Source of the DNA: Neobacillus notoginsengisoli
GTDB lineage: Bacteria > Bacillota > Bacilli > Bacillales > Cytobacillaceae
Direction: 5' to 3'
Length of the DNA stretch: 64,000 nt
Assembly: GCF_003515685.1 (NCBI RefSeq)
Contig: NZ_QWEG01000003.1
Span: 248,001-312,000, forward strand
Part shown: in pieces, positions 27,699 to 35,520 of the stretch
Layout: each line of letters starts with the position of its first letter
Numbering within the stretch: the stretch's first letter is position 1
Notes under the pieces: model-generated
Databases searched by the model: none
Told to the model about the DNA's origin: nothing
What the model saw: the letters and a program-made list of their open reading frames with translations, nothing else
Program-made: the position numbers and the translations under genes

Positions 27699-27884
27699 TT
27701 GGGCAGTCCATTTAAGGGAAGCAGCGGAAAACGATTGCATGAAGGAATCATAGAAAAAGATGAAGGGGCATTTATGGGGTCACTTCTACAATTTATTGCT
27801 GAAGTGAAGAAAAAGTCCGGAAAAGAGCTTAGCTGGAATAAGGCAAATAAAGTGGAAGTGGAAGCTGAAGCCAGCCAGTTGTAA
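27699..27884 (+). CDS. Doubtful small ORF, 61 aa, possibly a gene remnant
   Basis: Begins at a TTG with no ribosome site and encodes a charged, helix-forming peptide ending NKVEVEAEASQL. A GGAGGG upstream is in a different frame and leads to a 7-codon ORF, so the region could be a decayed gene with a frameshift. No terminator of its own is seen before the promoter at 27939-27967. Low confidence. Confidence 0.3.
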   Translation: MGSPFKGSSGKRLHEGIIEKDEGAFMGSLLQFIAEVKKKSGKELSWNKANKVEVEAEASQL

Positions 27885-27938
27885 AATGAACAAACTTATC
27901 CAAAAAAGCCTATTTTCACCCCAAAAAATGCTCCACTA

Positions 27939-27967
27939 TTTTCTTTTTGGCCAAAATCGGGTATAAT
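27939..27967 (+). promoter_or_regulatory. Putative promoter of the antitoxin RNA
   Basis: A perfect TATAAT -10 at 27962-27967; the -35 at 17-bp spacing is poor (TTTTCT at 27939-27944). It points toward the structured RNA at 27974-28108. Confidence 0.5.
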
Positions 27968-27973
27968 GAACTA

Positions 27974-28108
27974 AATGAGACAATGAAAGTGCCGGCCATG
28001 TTGCAGCATGTCCGGCACTTGACCGACGGTTCCCCGGAAGTGGAATCGGGAATAAAGCAAAAACCCGCCTCTTATGCTTGCCGGCTCAAGGGTGGGTTAT
28101 TTTTTTTG
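27974..28108 (+). ncRNA. Putative antisense RNA antitoxin of the type I toxin
   Basis: Predicted transcript of about 135 nt that starts after the TATAAT at 27962-27967 and ends at the T8 tract at 28100-28107. It carries a strong hairpin, AAGTGCCGG with CCGGCACTT plus an inner CATG/CATG, at about 27984-28021. Its 3' part is the reverse complement of the toxin mRNA's stop codon and 3' UTR. This convergent, 3'-overlapping layout is that of the B. subtilis txpA/RatA and bsrG/SR4 systems. Transcription is inferred, not shown. Confidence 0.55.
28062..28107. terminator. Bidirectional terminator shared by toxin mRNA and antitoxin RNA
   Basis: AACCCGCC (28062-28069) pairs with GGTGGGTT (28091-28098). 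The plus strand continues with ATTTTTTTT; the minus strand reads GGCGGGTTTTT. It sits exactly at the convergent 3' ends. Confidence 0.8.
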
Positions 28109-28180
28109 GTTTACAGACATTACTGCCACAATTAGGCTAGCGAACGAAATTGCGAGCATCATTCCTTGAAAAACCGTCAT
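28097..28180 (-). CDS. Holin-like type I toxin peptide, 27 aa
   Basis: Starts MTVFQGMMLAISFASL, a single hydrophobic helix, and ends with a short polar tail NQKK. This is the pattern of the 'putative holin-like toxin' family (Hol_Tox; TxpA/BsrG-type type I toxins), which insert into the membrane. The ribosome site AAAGGGGGTGAT lies 5 bases before the ATG but is predicted to be masked by a hairpin. Upstream are a TATAAT -10 and a perfect LexA box; downstream is a shared terminator and a convergent antisense RNA. Missed by ordinary gene finders because of its size. Confidence 0.8.
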   Translation of the reverse strand: MTVFQGMMLAISFASLIVAVMSVNQKK

Positions 28181-28214
28181 TAAGCATCACCCCCTTTCGC
28201 TGGGAGTGCTTATG
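28178..28214 (-). promoter_or_regulatory. Hairpin masking the toxin ribosome-binding site and start codon
   Basis: In the toxin mRNA leader CATAAGCA and CTCCC (plus-strand 28202-28214) can pair with GGGGG and TGCTTATG (28178-28194), enclosing the Shine-Dalgarno and the first two bases of the ATG. Intrinsic masking of translation is a known feature of type I toxin mRNAs. Confidence 0.55.
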
Positions 28215-28244
28215 TCCACCCTTGAAGAACCGCCGATTATCTTA

Positions 28245-28273
28245 ATTATAACATATATTTCTACATTTTACGA
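28245..28273 (-). promoter_or_regulatory. Putative toxin promoter
   Basis: Minus-strand TATAAT (plus 28245-28250), with a weak -35 (TCGTAA, 28268-28273, 17-bp spacer) that overlaps the LexA box. The predicted 5' UTR is about 60 nt. Confidence 0.5.
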
Positions 28274-28284
28274 ACATAAGTTCG
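28271..28284. promoter_or_regulatory. LexA (DinR) SOS operator
   Basis: CGAACATAAGTTCG matches the Gram-positive LexA consensus CGAAC-N4-GTTCG with no mismatch. It overlaps the -35 region of the toxin promoter and lies 17 bp beyond the stop codon of the helicase gene, so the toxin is the only gene it can reasonably control. Confidence 0.8.
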
Positions 28285-28300
28285 GTTTTGCTCATTATTT

Positions 28301-30898
28301 TTAGAGTTTGCCAGGCTTTCTTTTGTTCTGCCTAAAATGGTTTCTTCTTTTATTTTGCCGTGAATGGCAATCATCACATACTGAATACCGAAAGTCATTC
28401 CTTAATGTTTTTTTGCAAATCCGGCATTTTTTGCTATGGCTTTTCGTTACGTCCTTAAGTTCTTCATGAATACGATCACTTACTTGTTCCCGCAGCCTTT
28501 CCCAGTAAACTGCTTCAGTCCTCCGCGCAAGCTTGTACAAAAACAAGAGATGAAGGCCAATTGATTTGTACGCCAATTCCATTTCCTCAAGATTTCGATC
28601 TTTCAATTCCGGCTCAGGCAGTTCCCTTCCCTCGGAAATGGCTTCCATCGTTTGAAGCCATTGCTCTGTCAATTCAGGTTCTCTTGCTGAAAAAGGCAAA
28701 TGAAGATAACCATATAACTCCATCATTGGGAACTTCGTTTCGATCATCGTTCCTTCGATGATTTCATAGCGGCTCCGCTCCTCGGTGAGTTCTGCCTTTT
28801 TGGTTCCCTCTGGGCTCGTGTATTTTTCCCATAATTCGAAAAAGTCTCCAAGGCTTCGGCTATATTTATGGAAACGCTCAAATACCGAAGTGGTAGGGGC
28901 AATCGCAAATACTTCGACAGGCTTATCTTCTGCTTCCAGCAATTTTTTCATTTTTGGTATTTCAGAAACAAACGCCACCCTGCCTTGGTCGTATATCCCT
29001 TTCCTCCCTGCCCTTCCGGCAATTTGTTTAACCTCTTGTGAAGTTAATCTCCTTCTGGAAGTTCCGTCAAATTTCTCGTTTTCCAGGAAGACGATCCTTC
29101 TGATGGGCAGATTCAAGCCCATGCCGATTGCATCGGTAGAAACAATCAATGATGTTTGGCCTGAGAGAAAAAGCTGCATCTGTTTTTTTCGGGTTTCCGG
29201 AGGCATACTTCCATAAATCATACTGACTTTATGGCCGTTGCTCTGCAGGATTGCCGCAGTCGCAAGAACCTGTCTACGGGAGAAGCAGACTAGGGCATCC
29301 CCTTTCCTCGCTTTTTTTAATGTGAATTCCTGTTCTTCAACCTTCAGCGGCACATCTCTCTTATATTCGATTAGCTCGTATTCGGAACTGCCGAGCAATT
29401 GAATGAGCATTTGCTTAATATTTTTACTGCCGATAATATGGACTTCTTTTGCATTGGCCTTCGTGATGGCCGTATACCAAGAAAAACCGCGATCCCTGTC
29501 CGCAATCATTTGTGCTTCGTCTATGACAGCAACTTCATATGCATCTTTTTCATGAAACATTTCAACTGTGCACGAAATATGGCTTGCGCCAGCTTCAAGC
29601 TTTTCTTCCTCCCCCGTCTTTAATGAACAAGGAACCCCTTCCCCATTCAACCTGTCATAAACTTCGAGGGCAAGCAGACGGAGGGGAGCCAAATAAATAC
29701 CGCTTTCCGCTTTCTTCATGGCGGCAAGAGCCTGATGGGTTTTACCGGTATTGGTTTCACCAATATGAAGGACGTATTTGACTGCTTTATTGGCAGTTGG
29801 CTTATATTCTCTTCCAAACACATCTTCGAGCATTTTCTGCTCTTCCGCAGCCTTCCTTTCAGCCTCAGCCTTTTCAGCGGCAAGCTTTTTTTCTCTATCT
29901 GCCAAATCCGCCTCATAAATAGCTTGATGGGTTTCAATGTCAAATGGGACTGGCGCCAATTCAATCAAGTCGGACATATACTCCTCCTCAATTTTCCCCA
30001 TGATAGAAATCGCCAACTCTTCTGCCTGATCGGCGATAAACAAGGACAGGAATTCATCCTTGTCAGCATCGCCATCAAATCGGAAATATTCGCTTTCGAT
30101 CCCTTCAGGCAGATTTTCAGAAATCAGCTTGGAGGCATTTTTTAAAACAGTTACGCTAACCAAATGTTCATACGGAAAGTAATATGTTTCATATTCATAA
30201 AACCTTCGTCCATGATGACTGCTTTTATGGATGCTCCCAGTCAACTCTTTCAGAAAATCGCTGACACGGTAGTAATCCACGGGTTTAAAAGCCCCCAATT
30301 CCTGCAGCTTTTCTTCAAGCATAAACGTGTCAATTTGTTTGAACCTTTGCTTCGTCCTCATATCCTCTACAAGTTTTTTAGCAACTGCATGCCTTGTCTT
30401 TAAAAACAAAAGCCGTTCATGGTCCTGAAGCAGTCCCGCTGTCAAACAGGTAATTGAACCAAAAAGCTCCATTCGGGCATTCTCCAGTTTTTGGGCTTCT
30501 TCCCGCTCCTTTAATCGGGTTTTTGCCAACTCGTAAATTTCTGCCCATTTTTCAGGTTGTTCATGCATTTCTTCTAAAAACCAATCCACTGCGGCAAATG
30601 GCTTGTACGATCTCATCTCATTTCTGAAAAGGCGGTTGATTAATTTCCTATCAACACCTTCAGTAACAAATCCACGTTCCTGCAAATATTCCTTCTTAAC
30701 CTTTTTCGGTACAGCAGCCGTTACTTTATTGAGCCATACATTTAACCATAAAGGCTCGATATAATGAGAACGATCTTTTAGATAATCCGCTAGAGCCGGT
30801 ATGTCCTTCAATTGCTCCATATAGACGGCTATATCTTCCTTTATTTTATACTTTGTATTTTGAACTGCGTTTTCATAGGCATTCATGATTTCCTGCAT
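28301..30898 (-). CDS. SUV3-like DEAD/DExH-family RNA helicase
   Basis: 865 aa. An N-terminal helical region of about 380 residues, partly coiled-coil and rich in Lys/Glu, precedes a superfamily 2 helicase core: Walker A GETNTGKTHQA, motif II VIDEAQMI, motif V STDAIGMGLNLP and motif VI QIAGRAGRKG. The core resembles mitochondrial SUV3 of the RNA degradosome. The C-terminus has a CRICKK...CDDC four-cysteine zinc ribbon and a very basic tail, likely nucleic-acid binding. The ATG follows AAGGAGT. Predicted ATP-dependent RNA unwinding; the partner nuclease is not encoded nearby. Confidence 0.82.
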   Translation of the reverse strand: MQEIMNAYENAVQNTKYKIKEDIAVYMEQLKDIPALADYLKDRSHYIEPLWLNVWLNKVTAAVPKKVKKEYLQERGFVTEGVDRKLINRLFRNEMRSYKPFAAVDWFLEEMHEQPEKWAEIYELAKTRLKEREEAQKLENARMELFGSITCLTAGLLQDHERLLFLKTRHAVAKKLVEDMRTKQRFKQIDTFMLEEKLQELGAFKPVDYYRVSDFLKELTGSIHKSSHHGRRFYEYETYYFPYEHLVSVTVLKNASKLISENLPEGIESEYFRFDGDADKDEFLSLFIADQAEELAISIMGKIEEEYMSDLIELAPVPFDIETHQAIYEADLADREKKLAAEKAEAERKAAEEQKMLEDVFGREYKPTANKAVKYVLHIGETNTGKTHQALAAMKKAESGIYLAPLRLLALEVYDRLNGEGVPCSLKTGEEEKLEAGASHISCTVEMFHEKDAYEVAVIDEAQMIADRDRGFSWYTAITKANAKEVHIIGSKNIKQMLIQLLGSSEYELIEYKRDVPLKVEEQEFTLKKARKGDALVCFSRRQVLATAAILQSNGHKVSMIYGSMPPETRKKQMQLFLSGQTSLIVSTDAIGMGLNLPIRRIVFLENEKFDGTSRRRLTSQEVKQIAGRAGRKGIYDQGRVAFVSEIPKMKKLLEAEDKPVEVFAIAPTTSVFERFHKYSRSLGDFFELWEKYTSPEGTKKAELTEERSRYEIIEGTMIETKFPMMELYGYLHLPFSAREPELTEQWLQTMEAISEGRELPEPELKDRNLEEMELAYKSIGLHLLFLYKLARRTEAVYWERLREQVSDRIHEELKDVTKSHSKKCRICKKTLRNDFRYSVCDDCHSRQNKRRNHFRQNKRKPGKL

Positions 30899-31003
30899 AA
30901 TGTATTACTCCTTACCTGATTTAAACGTGTTTGTTTTTAGATTACCCTCAAAAAAAGGAACCAATCTGTCCGAATGGCCCCTTCTTTCGCTGTTTCACTA
31001 AGC

Positions 31004-31672
31004 TTATTCAACATTTTTTCTCTTCGCATTAATCATTCTGCCGATCAAAATGACAGCCACAACAATTACAAGTTCAAATCCATATTTTATGAACGGATTG
31101 GCAAAATACTGTTTCAAAAATGGCTCACTTACAATCATTTTGGATGCTGTCCATCCAAGTATCGCCGCGCCGATCGTAATAATAACAGGGAACCGGTCTA
31201 CCCATTTCAAGATTAATGTGCTTCCCCAAACAACGATCGGTATTGAAATCAGCAAGCCGAGGATGACAAGTACCCAGTCTCCTTGCGCGGCGCCCGCCAC
31301 TGCGAGAACATTATCAAGTCCCATCAGCGCATCGGCTATAATGATTGTCCGAATGGCCGCCCAGAAACTTTCTCCTGCTTTTACTTCATGGCCCTTCTCT
31401 TCTGTTAGAAGCTTTATGGCAATCCAGATGAGCAAAACTCCACCGGTCAGTAACAGGCCTGGTATTTTTAACAGCCATACCACTATGAGAGTGGCTGCTG
31501 CCCTGATGGCGATTGCCCCGAATGTCCCCCAGATAATGACTTTTTTCTGCTGGTTTTTGGGCAATTTCCTGGCAGCTAGTCCGATAACAATCGCATTGTC
31601 CCCTGCCAGTACGAGATCAATCATGACAATTGCCATGAGGGCAGTCAAAAATTCCATTGAAAATAACTCCAT
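31004..31672 (-). CDS. TerC family membrane protein, probable manganese exporter
   Basis: 222 aa with about seven transmembrane helices. The TerC-type acidic motifs DLVLAGDNAIVIG in helix 1 and ADALMGLDNVLAVAG in the middle are intact and bind metal in related exporters (YkoY/YceF/Alx). A yybP-ykoY riboswitch lies directly upstream, which supports Mn2+ efflux or Mn2+ loading of exported enzymes. GGAGG precedes the ATG by 11 bases; a second ATG lies 15 bases in. Confidence 0.88.
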   Translation of the reverse strand: MELFSMEFLTALMAIVMIDLVLAGDNAIVIGLAARKLPKNQQKKVIIWGTFGAIAIRAAATLIVVWLLKIPGLLLTGGVLLIWIAIKLLTEEKGHEVKAGESFWAAIRTIIIADALMGLDNVLAVAGAAQGDWVLVILGLLISIPIVVWGSTLILKWVDRFPVIITIGAAILGWTASKMIVSEPFLKQYFANPFIKYGFELVIVVAVILIGRMINAKRKNVE

Positions 31673-31786
31673 CTTGTTCAGTTCCTCCTTGTTGACTCAT
31701 GCAGTAATTTTTTCCTCTAGGTCTGCAAAGCTCATCTAGGCCTTCCTATACCCTATATGATACCCGCCAACCATTGATTGGCATTC

Positions 31787-31826
31787 ACAAAGAAAGAGCC
31801 CCTGCCGTCCGGCAAAGGCTCTTTTG
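31787..31826 (-). terminator. Second hairpin terminator between riboswitch and terC-like gene
   Basis: A 14-bp helix (plus-strand 31793-31806 with 31811-31824, G-U pairs included) with a 4-base loop, followed on the minus strand by TTTCTTTG. It lies downstream of the riboswitch's own terminator, giving two tandem stops before the gene. Confidence 0.65.
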
Positions 31827-31945
31827 GAAAAAAGACCTTTACCTTTGACAGGTAAAGGTCTCGCTAACAACATCGCTGCTGCCAACAAAGCCGGGGGTTA
31901 GACCCCGTAATGACGACTTTGCTGTAAAAGCTACTCCCCTTTATA
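31827..31945 (-). promoter_or_regulatory. yybP-ykoY manganese riboswitch with expression-platform terminator
   Basis: On the minus strand the element opens AAAGGGGAGTAGC and continues with GCAAAGTCGTCATTACGGGG, CCCCCGGCTTTGTTGGC and GTTAGCGAGACC, the conserved core of the yybP-ykoY class. It ends in GACCTTTACC-N7-GGTAAAGGTC plus TTTTTT, a clear intrinsic terminator (31827-31861). Riboswitches of this class sense Mn2+ and usually turn expression on. It controls the TerC-family gene at 31004-31672. Confidence 0.92.
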
Positions 31946-32008
31946 CTAATCCTATAGGATAGGAAAATAATAAACTATCTTAGACTTAATTTCAAGCAGG
32001 AGGTTTTT

Positions 32009-34678
32009 TTAAGCATTGAAAACGGGTGATTCGACAACCTTTCCGTGACGAATTGTCGCTTGCGCTGCTGCAAGGCGCGCCAATGGAACTCTGAAAGGAG
32101 AGCAGCTTACATAATTAAGGCCCATCCGGAAAACAAAATCAATTGAACTCTTTTCGCCGCCATGCTCGCCGCAAATACCTGTTTTTAATCCCGGTTTTGT
32201 TTTACGGCCAAGCTTTACCGCCATCTCAACGAGTTTTCCGACACCGTTTTGGTCCAGGACTGCAAACGGATTATCAGGCAGCACTTTGTTTTCAATATAC
32301 GCCTGAAGGAACTTGCCCTCAGCATCATCTCGGCTGTAGCCGAATGTCGTCTGGGTCAGATCATTTGTACCGAATGAGAAGAAATCCGCTTCTTCAGCAA
32401 TTTCATCCGCGGTAAGAGCCGCTCTCGGAATTTCAATCATCGTGCCGATTGTATACTCGAATACCCTGCCTGTTTCAGCTTGGATTTGATCGGCTGCATC
32501 AATGACCAGCTGGCGCATTTGCCTTAATTCATGGACATGGCCGACAAGCGGAATCATAATTTCCGGCCTTACTTTAATCCCTTTTTCAGCTACCGAAGCG
32601 GCGGCATAGAAAATGGCTTTGACCTGCATCGCATAGATTTCTGGATTAATCATGCCAAGGCGGCACCCTCTGTGCCCAAGCATCGGGTTGAATTCCTCAA
32701 GCTGGCGAACCTTCTTTAGCAGGAGTTGCTTTTCTCTTAGTTCCGGTGCGTCAGGATCAAGGATTTGTAACTTAGTGATCTCAACGAGCAGTTCCTCTTT
32801 ATCAGGCATAAACTCATGCAACGGCGGGTCAAGAAGGCGAATGGTGACAGGCAGTTCCTTGATTGTTTCGAAAATCCCTTCAAAATCCTCTTTTTGCATA
32901 GGAAGAAGTTTTTCCAGCGCCGCGCTTCTTTCTTCAAAGCTTTCAGACAAAATCATTTCCTGCACGACCGGTACCCTCTCAGCATCCATAAACATATGCT
33001 CCGTCCTTGTCAGCCCAATCCCTTCGGCGCCAAATTCAAGCGCCTTCATTGTATCCACCGGGTTATCCGCATTGGCTCTCACTGAGATCGTGCGAACTTC
33101 ATCCGCCCAGGAAAGAAGCTCCTGAAATTCCTCTGACAATTCCGGCTCGATCATCGGGATATCACCAAGCATTAATTCCCCAGTTCCCCCATCAATCGTA
33201 ATGACGTCATGGTGTTTTACAATCGTATCCCCTACCTGGAATAGCTTTTCCTTCAAGTCTATTTTTAACGCTTCACAGCCGCAAATACACGCCTTGCCCA
33301 TACCACGGGCAACAACGGCAGCATGGCTCGTCATTCCGCCCCTGCTTGTGACAACAGCCTGTGCCGCAATGATTCCATGGATATCGTCCGGCGTCGTTTC
33401 AGGGCGGACAAGAATGACCTTTTTGCCTTCTTTATTCAGGGCTTCGGCTTCATCCGCATCAAAAACGACAATTCCTGTCGCTGCTCCGGGTGAAGCAGGC
33501 AGGCCTTTTGCCAGGCGAACCCGTTCGAACTTATCATCAATCCTACGGTGAAGCAGCTGGTTTAGTTGATCAGGTTCGACACGCATAAGGGCGTCGTGTT
33601 TTGAAATAAGCCCTTCTTCAACCATCTCGACTGCGATCCTGATGGCCGCCTGCGCAGTCCTCTTACCGGTCCGGGTTTGCAAGATAAATAGATTTCCGCG
33701 CTCAACCGTAAATTCGATGTCCTGCATTTCAAGGTAATGCTTCTCAAGCTTTTTGCATAATTCGGCAAATTGGTTGTAAACTTTAGGCATTTCTTCTTCT
33801 AGTGTCTTAATCGGCTGAGGGGTACGGATACCTGCTACGACATCTTCACCTTGGGCATTGATTAGGTACTCACCGTAGAGGACGTGTTCCCCAGTGGACG
33901 GATTTCTTGTAAAAGCAACTCCGGTTCCAGAATCGTTGCCCATATTGCCGAATACCATGCTTTGGATATTGACAGCAGTTCCAAGATGATCCGGAATTTT
34001 ATTTAGGTTTCTATAGACAATTGCCCGCTGGTTGTTCCACGAATTGAAAACCGCATTGATAGAAAGGAACAATTGCTCAGTTGGATCCTGCGGGAATTGT
34101 TTTCTAGTATGCTTTTCAACTATTTTTTTGTAACCTTCGATTACCTCGGCCCAGTCTCCGGCTTTCATTTCCGGATCTGAAGCGTAGCCCTTTTCAGTTC
34201 TTTTTTCCTCAAGATATTGCTCAAAGAAAAACACATCAACGCCAAGTACGACATCACTGAACATTTGAATAAATCTTCTATAGGAATCATACACAAAACG
34301 CGGGTTGCCTGTCAGTAGCGCCATACCCTCAGCTGTTTCGTCATTCAGTCCGAGGTTTAGGATCGTGTCCATCATACCCGGCATCGAATGAACAGATCCG
34401 GAGCGGACAGAAACGAGCAGCGGATTGGCTGGATCACCAAGCTTCTTTCCTGTATTTTCCTCTAGTTTTCCCAATGCTCCAAGGACCTCTGATACTACAT
34501 CGGCAGGAATTGTTTTTTCCGCCTCATAATAAGCATTGCAAGCCTCAGTGGAAATGGTAAAACCAAATGGGACAGGCAGGCCAATTCTGGTCATTTCAGC
34601 AAGATTCGCTCCCTTGCCCCCAAGCAATTCCTTCATTTGGCTGTTTCCTTCATTGAATAGGTAGACATACTTTTTCAT
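32009..34678 (-). CDS. ppdK: Pyruvate, phosphate dikinase
   Basis: 889 aa; interconverts pyruvate, ATP and phosphate with phosphoenolpyruvate, AMP and pyrophosphate. The N-terminal ATP-grasp part contains LLGGKGANLAEMT and SVRSGSVHSMPGMMDT. The swivelling phosphohistidine domain has GGMTSHAAVVARGMGKA, with the catalytic His two residues after the conserved Thr that its regulator phosphorylates. The PEP/pyruvate domain ends with TGICGEHGG carrying the catalytic Cys. The start overlaps the upstream regulator gene by 4 bp (ATGA). No terminator is obvious between its stop and the riboswitch. Confidence 0.97.
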   Translation of the reverse strand: MKKYVYLFNEGNSQMKELLGGKGANLAEMTRIGLPVPFGFTISTEACNAYYEAEKTIPADVVSEVLGALGKLEENTGKKLGDPANPLLVSVRSGSVHSMPGMMDTILNLGLNDETAEGMALLTGNPRFVYDSYRRFIQMFSDVVLGVDVFFFEQYLEEKRTEKGYASDPEMKAGDWAEVIEGYKKIVEKHTRKQFPQDPTEQLFLSINAVFNSWNNQRAIVYRNLNKIPDHLGTAVNIQSMVFGNMGNDSGTGVAFTRNPSTGEHVLYGEYLINAQGEDVVAGIRTPQPIKTLEEEMPKVYNQFAELCKKLEKHYLEMQDIEFTVERGNLFILQTRTGKRTAQAAIRIAVEMVEEGLISKHDALMRVEPDQLNQLLHRRIDDKFERVRLAKGLPASPGAATGIVVFDADEAEALNKEGKKVILVRPETTPDDIHGIIAAQAVVTSRGGMTSHAAVVARGMGKACICGCEALKIDLKEKLFQVGDTIVKHHDVITIDGGTGELMLGDIPMIEPELSEEFQELLSWADEVRTISVRANADNPVDTMKALEFGAEGIGLTRTEHMFMDAERVPVVQEMILSESFEERSAALEKLLPMQKEDFEGIFETIKELPVTIRLLDPPLHEFMPDKEELLVEITKLQILDPDAPELREKQLLLKKVRQLEEFNPMLGHRGCRLGMINPEIYAMQVKAIFYAAASVAEKGIKVRPEIMIPLVGHVHELRQMRQLVIDAADQIQAETGRVFEYTIGTMIEIPRAALTADEIAEEADFFSFGTNDLTQTTFGYSRDDAEGKFLQAYIENKVLPDNPFAVLDQNGVGKLVEMAVKLGRKTKPGLKTGICGEHGGEKSSIDFVFRMGLNYVSCSPFRVPLARLAAAQATIRHGKVVESPVFNA

Positions 34679-35508
34679 CGGGTTGAACTCCTTTCAATTT
34701 TAAGAACATCTAAAATAAGGCTTGCGGTTTCTTCGACTGCTTTATTTGAGACATTGATGATTGGGCATCCGACTCGTTTCATGATTTTTTCAGCATAATC
34801 CAGTTCCTCAAGGATCCTCTCAAAACTGGCGTAATTTGCATGGGAAGTCAGTCCCAATGCCTTCAGGCGCTCTTTTCTAATTTCATTCAACTTGTCAGGG
34901 GTGATAATAAGCCCAACACATTTTCCTCTTTGGATAGAAAAAATTTCATCCGGAGGAGCCACTTCCGGGACAAGCGGAACATTAGCCACTTTGTAACGGT
35001 GATGGGCAAGGTACATTGATAATGGAGTCTTTGATGTACGCGAAACACCAATCAGGACAATATCCGCCTTCTCGACTCCCCTTGGATCCCTTCCATCATC
35101 GTACTTAACGGCAAATTCAATGGCGTCTACTTTCCTAAAATAGTCATCATCAAGCCTTCTCATCAGTCCTGGGCGGTGCTCGGGTTCCTTATTGAACTTT
35201 TTAATGAAAGCATCCATAAGGGGGCTGAGCAAATCAATCGCGGTAATGCCTTCTTCCTTTGTCCGTCTGTCCAAATATTCCTTTAGGGCAGGAACGACCA
35301 AAGTATAAGCAATGATGGAGTTTCCCTGCTTCGCCATCATAATGGCATCTTCAAGATCTTCTGTATCTTCAACATAAGAACTTCTGCGGATTGCAATATT
35401 CCCCCCGTTGAACTGGGTTGCAACTGCCTTGACAACAAATTCGGCCGTTTCGCCGACTGAATCGGATATGACATAAACTGTTTCCTTAGCTGCCACTTTT
35501 GCACTCAC
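34675..35508 (-). CDS. yqfL: PPDK regulatory protein, bifunctional ADP-dependent kinase/Pi-dependent phosphorylase (DUF299)
   Basis: 277 aa. YVISDSVGETAEFV opens the domain, and a P-loop-like GVSRTSKTPLSMYLA near residue 155 is typical of the family. It phosphorylates and dephosphorylates the regulatory Thr of pyruvate phosphate dikinase, switching it off and on. The 4-bp overlap with ppdK and the 12-bp gap to the CcpN-type regulator gene show a three-gene operon for gluconeogenic control. Confidence 0.93.
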   Translation of the reverse strand: MSAKVAAKETVYVISDSVGETAEFVVKAVATQFNGGNIAIRRSSYVEDTEDLEDAIMMAKQGNSIIAYTLVVPALKEYLDRRTKEEGITAIDLLSPLMDAFIKKFNKEPEHRPGLMRRLDDDYFRKVDAIEFAVKYDDGRDPRGVEKADIVLIGVSRTSKTPLSMYLAHHRYKVANVPLVPEVAPPDEIFSIQRGKCVGLIITPDKLNEIRKERLKALGLTSHANYASFERILEELDYAEKIMKRVGCPIINVSNKAVEETASLILDVLKIERSSTR

Positions 35509-35520
35509 TCCTTAACAGGT

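Noticed and set aside
32143-33551. Long plus-strand open frames opposite ppdK
   Set aside because: They are antisense shadows of the highly conserved ppdK coding sequence and lack ribosome sites.
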